Source: an uncultured Actinomycetes bacterium
Lineage (GTDB): Bacteria > Actinomycetota > Geothermincolia > Fen-727 > JACVIW01
Length of the DNA: 64,000 bases
NCBI GenBank assembly: GCA_937127245.1
Contig: CAKZLU010000024.1
Location: forward strand, 1-64,000
Reading direction: 5' to 3'
The notes beneath the pieces are model-generated. The model was given only the letters and a program-made list of their open reading frames with translations, made no database searches and was not told where the DNA came from. Positions 52,784 through 61,700 of this stretch are shown here, piece by piece (the first letter of the stretch is position 1; each line of letters starts with the position of its first letter). A program made the translations under genes and the position numbers.

Positions 52784-53187
52784 CTCTCATCCTCCAGAGG
52801 GGGAAACTTATTTCTGTTTTTCTGCGCCCTCCGCTTTTTATGCTATCTTATTTCTTCACTTAAAACCGCTTGACGTTCGAAATAGCCTTATTGAATTAGA
52901 TTATGTCCGGTAGCGGCGAGGGAGATTTTATTTCCAAGAATATTTTATAAATCTTTTACGTCAGGGTTTTGAGGAAGTGACCGAAGAGAACCGATGCTTT
53001 GCGCTCAGGTTTTAAGATTTCGAGTCCGAACGTTTCGCGCAATGAGGGGAACATAAAATCGAGTTTGTTTTTTCTTTTGAATTGGCTTTGCGCCATGCTT
53101 GCCGTTAAAGGTGGCTAAAATTCGAGAGAACGGGAAGCGTTGAGAGAGGCTATAGCGCAAACGTTGGTTGGGCTGACTTATAAGTGA
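52784..53187. other. Intergenic region, no gene seen
   Basis: These roughly 400 bases lie between polX and the response regulator gene. No gene, clear terminator or RNA was recognised. Confidence 0.35.
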
Positions 53188-53829
53188 TTAGCTTACCAGG
53201 CCCATCCTGATCGCCTTTGCGACGGTCTCCGTCCTGTCCGAAGTTCCGAGCTTCCCGTATATATGCGCGAGATGAGTCTTGACTGTCTGTTCGCTGATCC
53301 AAAGAGCGCGGGCAAGTTCCTTATTGGTTTTGCCTTCACAAAGAAGCCTCAAAACTTCCATCTCCCGCGCGGAAAGCCCGTAGTCCTTTGCCTTGTTGTC
53401 GGAAAGGCTGACGAACTCCTTAAGGAGTTTAACGGTGGCATCCGGATGGAGGAGAGCTTTGCCTTCGTAAACGGTACGTATTGCCTCAATCAGGTCCTCG
53501 GCGCTCGTGTTTTTCAGCATGTAACCTGTGGCTCCAGCTTTGACTGCTTCATAAACTGAACTTTCTTGATCCATCATCGTGAGCATTACCACTTTCACGT
53601 CGGGGTGTTCGGCTTTAATCATTTTGGTAGCTTCTATCCCGCTCATTCCGGGCATGCTTATGTCCATAAGAACCACGTCGGGGTTTTCTTCTCCGATTAG
53701 CCTGAGCGCCTCCTCGGCGGATTCTGCCTCGGCAATCACTTCAATGCTGTCGCACTGGTCAAAAACAGCTCTCAAACCTTCCCTGACTAGTTTGTGGTCA
53801 TCTACGATGAGCACCTTTATCTTTGCCAT
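53188..53829 (-). CDS. NarL/FixJ-family response regulator
   Basis: This is a 213-residue two-component regulator. The receiver domain has the acidic pair DD (10-11), phosphoacceptor Asp56 (VLMDISMPG), a TMMDQ segment and lysine (MLKNTSAEDL). A LuxR-type helix-turn-helix (about 148-205, LSAREMEVLRLLCEGKTNKE) binds DNA. It starts at ATG 53829, one base after the TGA of the kinase gene (TGAAATG) with GGAGGG inside the kinase end, so the two are translationally coupled. Its target genes are unknown. Confidence 0.94.
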   Translation of the reverse strand: MAKIKVLIVDDHKLVREGLRAVFDQCDSIEVIAEAESAEEALRLIGEENPDVVLMDISMPGMSGIEATKMIKAEHPDVKVVMLTMMDQESSVYEAVKAGATGYMLKNTSAEDLIEAIRTVYEGKALLHPDATVKLLKEFVSLSDNKAKDYGLSAREMEVLRLLCEGKTNKELARALWISEQTVKTHLAHIYGKLGTSDRTETVAKAIRMGLVS

Positions 53830-53830
53830 T

Positions 53831-55429
53831 TCATCCCTCCGTGAAAACCTCTTTTGGTAATAGAAGCTGAACCTTTGTTCCCTTACCGGGTTCGGATTCT
53901 ATCTGGAGCGTTCCACCGAGCAGTTCAGCCCGTTCTCGCATAGTTGCTATGCCGAGAGAACGCAGTTTTTCTTCCCGGCTCATAGGCTTGAATCCCGCGC
54001 CGTCATCGCTAATGGTAATTTTCAAATCCCCACCGTTTGGGTTTTCGATTGATAGGGAAACCTTTGCCGCTTTTGAATGCTTCTCAACGTTATTGAGGGC
54101 TTCCTGAATGATTCTGTAAACGTTGATCTTTGCCGTTTTTGAGATGTTAGGTACGTTTTCCGGCAGGTTCAGGTCAACCTTGATCCCGGTCTTTGCGTTA
54201 AAGACAGATACATATTCTCTTAACGCCGCGATAAGCCCGAGCTCCTCAAGCGCCGGAGGGGTTAAACCCAAAAGCAGCGCCCTGAGTTCTTCAACGTTGC
54301 GTGACAGTTCCTCTTCCAGGTGGCGAATCTCTTTGATGAGCCCGTTTGTGGAGTTCTGCTGGGCGCCTCTTTCAAGCGCTTTGAGTTTGTAAATCGTTCC
54401 AACGAGAGATTGCATGATGCTGTCGTGTATTTCTGACGCTATGCGTTTTCTCTCCGCTTCTTGAGCGTCGATGGTCCTGTGAAGAAGGTAGCGCCGCAAC
54501 TTTTGGTCGTCCATCAAGTTTTCGTGAAGCATCACGCGGGTTAATGTCATTGAAAGCTGGTTTGCTATCGTTGAAAGGAGCGAGATCTCGTTGTTTGATA
54601 GGCTTAAATTTTCTCCGGCTATCGCTACAGCACCGATTACTACGGAAGTCTCAAATAACGGGAAAATATACCCTTCAAATGTTTGCGGCGCATCGGTAAA
54701 TATGTCCGTAAGCTTGATTTTGTTTGATTCTCCCACCTTCATACAACACCTGTCGCTCTTGAAGAGTCGAACAAGTTTGCTCATTAGCTCCGGGCTCGCT
54801 GTTTTTTTCACGACTGGGCTGTGGACCGGCGCGGTTTCCTTTAGACTCGCGTCGAATATGTAAATCTGAGGATTCGGTTCGGTCAGTATTAGAGCAAAAA
54901 GAGGCGTCTCGAATATTGTAGAAATTTTCTTGGAAATGCTCTCTGCGAGTTCATCTAATGTCTTTGTCGTGATAAGGATCTCTGATACCCGCTGCAGGGT
55001 TGACAGTTGAAGTCTTTCTATCGCCTCACGGCGCTCTTTCACTATAAGGTCTCTAATCTGGGGCTTGAGCACGGACTTAATCGCCTCGATAAGAGATGAT
55101 GGGCTGAAAGGCTTCGTAATATATTTGACCGCGCCGGCGCCCAATCCACGAAGCTGGTCCCTTTCCGCGACCTTGGCGGTTACCATCACGACGGGTATAT
55201 CTGTTGTGGAAGGATGGGACTTTATGTATTTCAAAACATCCCAGCCGCTGATTTTGGGAAGCATGATATCAAGAAGCACGCAGTCCGGACGCTCCTCGCC
55301 GAGTATTCGAATCGCCTCGGCGCCATCGTATGCCTCGATCACGTCCATGCCCTCGAGCTTGAGGTTAATCGCAATCACTTTCGCTACGTCTTTTTCATCT
55401 TCTACAACAAGAATCTTTGGTTTCTCCAT
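53831..55429 (-). CDS. Soluble hybrid histidine kinase (REC-GAF-HisKA_3-HATPase)
   Basis: This is a 532-residue sensor kinase without membrane segments. From ATG 55429 (GGGAGGACCT upstream) it starts with a receiver domain (Asp54 in VLLDIMLPK, KPFSPSSL later). A GAF-like sensor region follows (about 145-310). The dimerisation domain has the phosphorylated His335 (IASEIHDSIMQSL), then an HATPase domain (EALNNVEKHSKA, DDGAGF). A receiver in front of the kinase means it takes phosphate from, or is tuned by, another kinase. The HisKA_3 type matches the NarL-type regulator next door. Input signal is unknown; the GAF region has Cys pairs only by chance, as far as I see. Confidence 0.92.
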   Translation of the reverse strand: MEKPKILVVEDEKDVAKVIAINLKLEGMDVIEAYDGAEAIRILGEERPDCVLLDIMLPKISGWDVLKYIKSHPSTTDIPVVMVTAKVAERDQLRGLGAGAVKYITKPFSPSSLIEAIKSVLKPQIRDLIVKERREAIERLQLSTLQRVSEILITTKTLDELAESISKKISTIFETPLFALILTEPNPQIYIFDASLKETAPVHSPVVKKTASPELMSKLVRLFKSDRCCMKVGESNKIKLTDIFTDAPQTFEGYIFPLFETSVVIGAVAIAGENLSLSNNEISLLSTIANQLSMTLTRVMLHENLMDDQKLRRYLLHRTIDAQEAERKRIASEIHDSIMQSLVGTIYKLKALERGAQQNSTNGLIKEIRHLEEELSRNVEELRALLLGLTPPALEELGLIAALREYVSVFNAKTGIKVDLNLPENVPNISKTAKINVYRIIQEALNNVEKHSKAAKVSLSIENPNGGDLKITISDDGAGFKPMSREEKLRSLGIATMRERAELLGGTLQIESEPGKGTKVQLLLPKEVFTEG

Positions 55430-55800
55430 AGGTCCTCCCGAACTATCCATTATGGTTATCGGCAAGTAGGTCGATATGTTTTATAGTCAATCCAACCTGA
55501 AGTGTTACGGTGTGGGTTAAAGTGGTGACTGCCGAAGCCCCTCCCATTTGATTGTGAAGATGGCGGAATAAATCAGTACCCCGAAAGACTGTCAAGGGGC
55601 GTGGTGAATTACTGGTTCGATGAAGAGTCGCTTAGGGTTTTCACCTCAAAAGGTTGAAAAAATCAACGAACTTCATGCGTTTTCGGAATACGAGTTGGAC
55701 GGTTTCCCGCCAGACAATCCTTCAACAATTTTCGATTGCCAAACCCTGTTCGGATGAATATAATTACATCACGAAAATCTTTGCAATACTGAATGGTTGA
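55430..55800. other. Intergenic region, no gene seen
   Basis: These 370 bases precede the tRNA-Gly gene and follow the kinase start on the opposite strand. No coding sequence is supported. Confidence 0.35.
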
Positions 55801-55876
55801 GCGGGTGTAGCTCAGTTGGCAGAGCGCGAGCTTCCCAAGCTCGAGGTCGCGGGTTCGAGACCCGTCTCCCGCTCCA
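55801..55876 (+). tRNA. tRNA-Gly (CCC anticodon)
   Basis: A full cloverleaf is present. The acceptor GCGGGTG pairs with CTCCCGC, with one T-T mismatch. The D-stem is GCTC/GAGC. Anticodon stem CGAGC/GCTCG encloses TTCCCAA (anticodon CCC). The T-arm is GCGGG-TTCGAGA-CCCGT, and the 3' CCA is encoded. It is 76 bases long. Confidence 0.95.
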
Positions 55877-56791
55877 ATTTTTTTGGCAAAATAAGATTCT
55901 CACCACACTTTGATACATCGCGTCAGCAATTAATTAAACACTTAATTGGACTCATGAACTTTACTGATTGAACTATTCGCGTAAAGCGTGCTTTGTTTTC
56001 CTCATGCTTTATGTCTTGTCCAGGTAAGCGGGTCGCGACCGGACAGTTGTGAATATTGTCGGACGCGCCGGGATGCCTCCCCTATTGAACCTTTTATCCA
56101 TACATGTCATAAGCCGATTGCTTTAGAAACATTCCCTCAGACTTTTTTGAGCATAGTGTTGAAGCAGGCGGGATTTTATCAAGATCAGGGTGAAAGATTC
56201 GAGAAGCCTGATTTGAGTCAACCTTAGTCCGTCAGAGACATGCGCGCGACCGACTCTGAGGTATGCGTGTGCTCTTAAAGCGGTATAAAACAACAAAATT
56301 CCACCGCCGATATTTTCTCCGATCCAATAGTTCGCGGCTCAACTCTTATCCCAGTGCCGGAAAGAAGCATTCTCGCGCGTTAGAAAATGACATGATGCGG
56401 AACATTGATGTGTTCGAGTGAAGAGTAAAGAATAAGCCGCATGATTTACAGCAAAGAAATAAAAAGCTTCAATCATCGTAAGTTTACTTCGGGCTCAAGG
56501 TTTGGGAAGGAGGTTCAGCAAATCCTTTACCGCGGCGAAAATCGCGGGCCTGGCCTTGGCATGTCTCTTGTCAAACTTTTTCGCTCTGTACTTGCGCTTG
56601 AACTAAATTTTCGATGATTTCTCTCCTCTATCCGGGGAGAGTCCGTTATACCGCGCTACGTCCGAGAAGTGTTGAGAACCAAGCTCAAGGATGTAGAGAT
56701 TCAAAGCGTCCTTACTTATTTCTTATGTGATTTCGCGTTTCAGAATCGCGCGCGGTAATAACGCGCACGAGCATTGGTTTTCGGTCCGAGA
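55877..56791. other. 915-base region with no supported gene
   Basis: Short frames exist but none has a ribosome binding site or recognisable content. The composition is similar to other spacers here. No integrase or att-site core adjacent to the tRNA was recognised. Confidence 0.4.
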
Positions 56792-57592
56792 TTACCCGAG
56801 GAACTCTTTAAGGTCCCGTGTGAACTCCTCAACGCACTGGGTGGAGAAAACGTGCCCAGCGCCCGGGTACTCAATGAGACGGGCGTTCGGGATTCTTTCG
56901 GCAAGTATCTTCGAGTTGACAGGGGGAACCATGATATCTGCGGTCCCGCATGCTATCAACGTGGGGCATTTTATCTGCGGAAGCTGCGCGTAGGTGGAAA
57001 AGGTTAGCAGCGCCTGGGTTTGCTTCTCCACGTTCTCCTCCGACATCGGATGAAGCATGGAGCGTCTGACATTGTCCTCGATTATTTCAGGGTTTGCGCT
57101 CGCCCATTCATCCGGGAAAACGAGAGGTATGTTTCTTCTTACGATGTCCTCGATCGTGCCCGAACGGTCAGCCATGACCGCGATCACTTCTGGCGAAGGA
57201 AACTCCGCCTCCTCTCCCCCGCAGAAAGTGCAGCATAAAACAAGTTTTTCGACTTTCTCCGGATAGTTTATGACAAGTTCCTGGGCGATCATTCCTCCCA
57301 TCGATTCGCCCAGAATGTAGGCTCTGTCTATTCCGAGGGCGTCCATGAAGTTTGCGGTGTCCGATGCAAAGAGCTCCATTGTCCACACCTCGGGTTCATC
57401 GGGTGTCTTTGTTAAACCGGCGCCGCGATTATCGAAGGTGATAACTCTGTAGGATTCGGCGAGTTCCTCGATGAGTTTCGGATACCAGCAATCGAGGCTC
57501 GCGGTAAATCCAGCAATCATGACAAGAGGTTTGCCGCTTCCCTGCTCAACGTAATGGATTTCAAGGTCGCCCGCGGTAATCATTGCTTCCAT
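56792..57592 (-). CDS. Alpha/beta hydrolase
   Basis: This is a 266-residue soluble hydrolase of the common alpha/beta fold. The nucleophile elbow GESMGG places Ser97. The acid is in ACGTADIMVPP, and the base is the histidine of GAGHVF. The oxyanion region is MIAGFTASLDCW. No signal peptide is present. ATG 57592 is preceded by AAGGGGGT. It is similar in length to 3-oxoadipate enol-lactonase and esterase-type relatives, but nothing fixes the substrate. It lies alone, with a pair of 35-base direct repeats just upstream. Confidence 0.88.
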   Translation of the reverse strand: MEAMITAGDLEIHYVEQGSGKPLVMIAGFTASLDCWYPKLIEELAESYRVITFDNRGAGLTKTPDEPEVWTMELFASDTANFMDALGIDRAYILGESMGGMIAQELVINYPEKVEKLVLCCTFCGGEEAEFPSPEVIAVMADRSGTIEDIVRRNIPLVFPDEWASANPEIIEDNVRRSMLHPMSEENVEKQTQALLTFSTYAQLPQIKCPTLIACGTADIMVPPVNSKILAERIPNARLIEYPGAGHVFSTQCVEEFTRDLKEFLG

Positions 57593-57964
57593 AACAACCC
57601 CCTTGCTCCCGTTTCTTTCAGCTGAATTTTCTTGTAATCTGGCGTACCTCCTCGAGCGAGACTGGCTGTGTCGAGCTTGCTCCCGGCCTTTCAGCTGAAT
57701 GTTCTTGTAGTGAGTCTTAAATGCTGCCCATATATTAGCCTTTAGGGTTCCTGTTTAAAAGAAGAGAACAAATCTTGGCCGTTGATTCTTGATTTTTCCA
57801 TGCGTGGTAATTGCGGATTATTGATCCGCCGTGCCGGGATGAACGATTATTGTAAGTGAATCCCTTTTAGTGGATATCCCCAGAACGGGTTATTGAATCG
57901 TCGCAAATATTGTTGATTGTCTCTATCCTCAAGCGGGTAATCCTTTGAATGAAAGGAACGGGAA
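57593..57964. other. Divergent intergenic region with a direct repeat pair
   Basis: These 372 bases separate the alpha/beta hydrolase (minus) from the decayed secreted-protein gene (plus). They hold the repeat pair listed separately. No gene is seen. Confidence 0.4.
57602..57709. repeat. Pair of 35-base imperfect direct repeats, about 73 bases apart
   Basis: CTTGCTCCC, then CTTTCAGCTGAAT, then TTCTTGTA, occurs at 57602-57636 and 57676-57709 with a few differences. The unit lies in the upstream region of the alpha/beta hydrolase and could be a duplicated operator or a decayed insertion remnant. Confidence 0.55.
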
Positions 57965-59903
57965 ATGGGGACAGGGTTTAAAGGTCGTAGCTTACGGGCG
58001 AGACAAATATTTGTTTTTATTTCTTCATTTATATTTTTGATTTCGTTGCTCTTTTTCACTTCGCCAGGAAAACCGCTAAAACCTGAAGCGCGATTTCCAA
58101 TTTGACTGGCAGCTCTTCTGGGGGTGACGAGAACCACAATCCCGGGAAATACATTACTGGTCATAGGTGCGTCCTTGTTCGAACGCCCAGTGGAGTTTGA
58201 CGAGAGCTGTAATCCCGGGAAATTTATTACCGGATAAACGGATAAACGAAAGCGGGAGTCAGGGCCAAATAAATGAGACTGGGGTGATTATCGAGGGGAA
58301 AGCGCGGCGTGGATCATTACGGAAGGCATATGCGCTCATGCGCCGGGTGGAGCCTTTCATGAGACTGTGAGTAAACCTGGGTGACTGACAGCAAGGTAAG
58401 GCTTGTCGGGGTTGACAGAATCAAGATCATGGGGCGGCAGAGATGTGACAATCCGGACATCTGGCAGCTTGTTGTCTCAAACGTTAAGGGTTCCTCCCGT
58501 GATTTGGATGTGATCAAAAGTACTCATCACGATTCAGAGGTTAAGCCGTGCGCTGTTGAAAGTCCCGGGGTGTTGAATTGGATCGGGATATCCCTTACCC
58601 CCGCGTGGTCCCCGAAACTCTGGTTGAATGTATCAACGTACCGGACTTGAGTGGGGAATACTACATAAGCTTAACGCGAGGAGAAGCTTCGTGGTTGGTG
58701 ACAAAGCATCAAACACCAGAGTTTATAAACTATGGTTCGAGCCGTGGGTCCTTTATATTATCAGTACTTCCTTTACTCCAGCTGTGGGCGGCAAAATGAG
58801 TGGCTGCGATTTCTATACCGCTGACTCTACGGCAACCGTTAGAGCCAGGCTAGCGGCTGGTTATGAGTTTGTAAGCTGTACAGATGGCGGTCCTGGCGTC
58901 AGCCTCACTCCAACCTACACCTATACGGTATCTGGCTAGAGGGATATTGTGGCGAATTTCAGGCTTGTCAACAAGAGGGTTTACTGGGATGGCACCGAGT
59001 ATTTCAGTATAAACAGCGGTTTTGAGGAGATAGTGGGCGTCACAAGAGATAAAAGAAGCGACAATCTGTATTTGAAGGCGGAATTTGCGGATTAGGGAGT
59101 GCGGGTCGCTTGGTCAACAGATGAGCCGATCGATCTTACAATAATAAACCAGATTGCATTTCAGCGGAAGAAAACCGGCTGGATCACGATGATTACGAAT
59201 CCTACATAATCGCGGCAACCAATTACTCTGACAAACAGGAGGCGCAGACTGAAAAACCCAAACGGACCAATAGTTTCAGGCTGAGAGTTTACAGGTTCGA
59301 TGTATCTGACATCAATGAACCCCGGTACATAAGAATATATGCCCACGACGGGTCTTAAAAAGGGGCGGGGAATTCTCGGATCCACATTTACAAGATTTTG
59401 CTTGAACCGCTATAAGATGCGAAATAAGCACGGCGCAAGAATACTCAGAGTGGCGGAACTGCAGGCTGGGGGCTTCTACGATTAGGGGAGCGCCAAGACC
59501 CTCAGCGCGATCCCCTCTTTTACTTACGAGTATATCAACCGGCTGAAAAGTGAGCGGTCATCAGTACCGACGCTTCTTACGGTTTCAGGCTCATAATGGA
59601 CAACAATCTCGTCGCCAATTTCCTGACCAGGACCCGCGTTAACTCGATAACGCCTGATTTTGGTATTAAGAACAAACGGTCCAGGTAACGAACCTTTCAG
59701 TGCTGGATTTTTAGCTGGGTACGCGTGAAGATTGAGAACGCATCTAAAACGGTGATCGCCAAAGATGTGGTTTTTGTGTCTCCCCGAAAAAGATAAACTG
59801 CACGCTTAACCTTTCCGGCGCTCCGTTTAGAAAGTGCCATGTCGTGCTTCGTAACGCTCTCCATAGTGAGGTGCGTCTTGCTCAGGCGGTTCAGGGTGAC
59901 TGA
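57965..59903 (+). pseudogene. Decayed secreted protein gene with InlB-type B-repeats and IPT/TIG domain
   Basis: No single frame is open, but consecutive frames give one coherent exported protein. ATG 57965 with an AAGGA site begins a signal peptide (basic start, then IFVFISSFIFLISLLFF). Then TGA occurs at 58103. Further on, one frame from 58381 gives a beta-rich stretch (DIWQLVVSNVKGSSRDLDVI). From about 58790 a divergent InlB B-repeat reads YEFVSCTDGG, then TPTYTYTVSG, TAG (58937-58939), then RDIVANF. Near 59470-59610 a second B-repeat is visible in pieces (GSAKTLSAIPSFTYEYIN, then NNLVANF). Next comes an IPT/TIG domain split over frames (VNSITPDFG, RVKIENASKTVIAKDVVFVS, KKINCTLNLSGAP). At least four stops and several frameshifts prove inactivation. 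The original was a relative of the other secreted proteins of this window, but the WYLAEGST module itself was not found. Confidence 0.75.
58126..58233 (+). repeat. 35-base coding-type direct repeat within the pseudogene
   Basis: GACGAGA, seven variable bases, AATCCCGGGAAAT and ATTAC occur at 58126-58160 and 58199-58233, offset 73 bases. In their own frames they encode DENHNPGKYITG and DESCNPGKFITG, so it is an old duplicated peptide. The offset is not a multiple of three, which marks a frameshift between the copies. Confidence 0.6.
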
Positions 59904-60169
59904 CATGCGGCCCAGGAGCCACGATATCGCTTTCTTTCTTAGGCTTTTTGACGAGGCTTCTTGCGGCGGGAGGCTTTCTTGGATCGAAAGTGAGGCGAAA
60001 AAGAAAGCTCGTGTTCTTGAGGTAACCGAAAGGATTATCGAAAAGAGGGTCGAGGAAAGCGCAGATTTTCGAGTAAGCCTCTCGAATAAAGGGAGGCTTG
60101 TTCATGTTTTGTTCTTCTGGATTTGCCGGGAGAATACAGGTTTCTTGCTTCTGCCTGCGTTCTAACAGG

Positions 60170-61057
60170 TCAGATTCTCCACGCGTCCAGCTCATCTTTG
60201 CTGAGGAACTCTTTTGATATCAGCTCGAGCGCGGTAGATGCACGAAGAGATATCCAGATTTGCGAAAGAGGGGTAAGTCGGGTTCTGTTGGGGTTGATTT
60301 CTATCAGCGCTGCTCCGTTTTGCACGGCGTATTCCGGAATTGATGCAGCAGGATAGACAAGCGCGGATGTGCCTGCCGCGATAATGCAGTCGCACCTTGA
60401 TGCAAGTTCCAAGGCTCCTGTGAGTGTTTCCCTGGGGAGCATCTCGCCAAAAAGCACGATATCGGGCCTTCTTCTTCCCCCGCATGAGCAACGCCCGCTA
60501 AATCTATCCATCATTCTCAAAAGGTCCCGTCTCTTGGAGGAGCCTTTTTCCCCGCTTGAAATTTTTTCAAGTATTTGTTCTTTGGGAATGTCGCTCCTAA
60601 CCCCACACTTCAAACACCTTGCCCTAAATATATTTCCATGCACTTCAAAGACGTTCGAACTTCCGGCTTTTCTGTGAAGATTGTCAACATTCTGGGTTAT
60701 CACACCTTTTACAATTCCCGCCTGCTCAAGGCGGGCTATTGCTTCATGGGCTGGATTTGGTTTTGCGCTGAGAAAGGTCGATATCGCTTCCATGGCAAAA
60801 TATGATATTTTTCCGGGGCTGAAAGCAAAGACGATGGCAAGCCCTAAGAGATTACCGAAGAGGGCGGGGTTATACCTTTCCCATAGCCCTCCCGAACCTC
60901 TGAAGACGGGAATGCCGCTTTCGCTTGATACTCCTGCGCCCGTGAATACCACAGTGCTTGCCGAGGTTGATATGAGTCTGCATGAATCTCTGATTCTCCG
61001 CAGAGACTCCTCATCTATTGATGAACCTCGTTTTCGCATTGGCCGATTCATTCTCAA
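60170..61057 (-). CDS. Sir2-family NAD-dependent protein deacylase (sirtuin)
   Basis: This is a 295-residue sirtuin that removes acyl groups from lysine using NAD. Its motifs are complete: VVFTGAGVSSESGIPVFRG, ITQNVDNLHRKAG, the catalytic histidine in FEVHGNIF, zinc ligands CLKC and CSC (RCSCGGRRR), IVLFGEML, AAGTSALVYPAAS and ALIEINPN. There is an insertion between the zinc pairs (EKISSGEKGSSKRRD) and an unusually hydrophobic stretch after the first loop (LLGLAIVFAF). The start is TTG 61057 without a strong ribosome binding site. Deacetylation of acyl-CoA synthetases is a known sirtuin role, and an acyl-CoA ligase gene lies 1.5 kb away on the same strand, so that link is worth keeping as an inference. 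Confidence 0.92.
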   Translation of the reverse strand: MRMNRPMRKRGSSIDEESLRRIRDSCRLISTSASTVVFTGAGVSSESGIPVFRGSGGLWERYNPALFGNLLGLAIVFAFSPGKISYFAMEAISTFLSAKPNPAHEAIARLEQAGIVKGVITQNVDNLHRKAGSSNVFEVHGNIFRARCLKCGVRSDIPKEQILEKISSGEKGSSKRRDLLRMMDRFSGRCSCGGRRRPDIVLFGEMLPRETLTGALELASRCDCIIAAGTSALVYPAASIPEYAVQNGAALIEINPNRTRLTPLSQIWISLRASTALELISKEFLSKDELDAWRI

Positions 61058-61135
61058 ATATGTAATTCTTATGTGCCTGCCGTGGGTTGTTCTAATTAAA
61101 ATATAAGCCAGATTCTCAAGGATGATATCTGCCGT

Positions 61136-61666
61136 TCATTTGAGAAGACCCTCAAGGAGTTCAAGGATTGACTCTCTTTTTGCTAGTTCGACTCTAATCA
61201 CCGTAACGTCATTCCTTGCCCTTATCTCGTCGAGAAATGGATTTCTTTTATCTTGTATGGTTCCTATTACGCGCTTTTCGCTGTTAAGGGCCTGGATTAC
61301 CGCTTGAGAGAATCGGGGACTCGACATCTCCATAGACGCAATCTCGTCAATCACCACAAATCTGACAGAGGGGTCTTTTATCGCTTTCTCCACCGATGGA
61401 ATCGCTATCTCACCGATGTCTTTAAGATTTACGAAATACCGCCCAACCCTGATCGGCGAATCGATATCCACTGAAGCGAGAATGCCTTCTTTTCCGTCTA
61501 TGGTATGAATCGCAAAGCCTGTCCTTCTTGAGCCTTCTTTAATCTCCGCGGTATAGAAACCGGCGACATCTCTCCTGTCCTGGATGACCCTTTTTATGAT
61601 AGTTGTTTTCCCGCAACCTGGTTTTCCGGTTAGAAGAATATGCCGCCTTTTCCTTTCCGTTTTCAT
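61136..61666 (-). CDS. THEP1-like nucleoside-triphosphatase
   Basis: This is a 176-residue P-loop NTPase of the THEP1/NTPase_1 family. Walker A is TGKPGCGKTT (residues 13-22), Walker B FVVIDEIASME, and the segment RNDVTVIRVE closes the fold. Members hydrolyse ATP, GTP and other NTPs, and some act on nucleic acid. It is preceded by an ATG and no perfect ribosome binding site. It lies between the acyl-CoA ligase and the sirtuin on the same strand with gaps of 30-80 bases, so co-transcription is likely. Its biological role is unknown for most bacteria. Confidence 0.88.
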   Translation of the reverse strand: MKTERKRRHILLTGKPGCGKTTIIKRVIQDRRDVAGFYTAEIKEGSRRTGFAIHTIDGKEGILASVDIDSPIRVGRYFVNLKDIGEIAIPSVEKAIKDPSVRFVVIDEIASMEMSSPRFSQAVIQALNSEKRVIGTIQDKRNPFLDEIRARNDVTVIRVELAKRESILELLEGLLK

Positions 61667-61700
61667 CTGATGAAGTGAAGAGAAAAGTGGATCCTCCTTC

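Noticed and set aside
55801-56791. Integrated element at tRNA-Gly
   Set aside because: No integrase, no direct repeat of the tRNA 3' end and no cargo genes were found in the gene-free stretch.
59827-60195. Open frames on both strands between the decayed gene and the sirtuin
   Set aside because: Neither has a good start or recognisable content; the area is probably a tail of the decayed gene.
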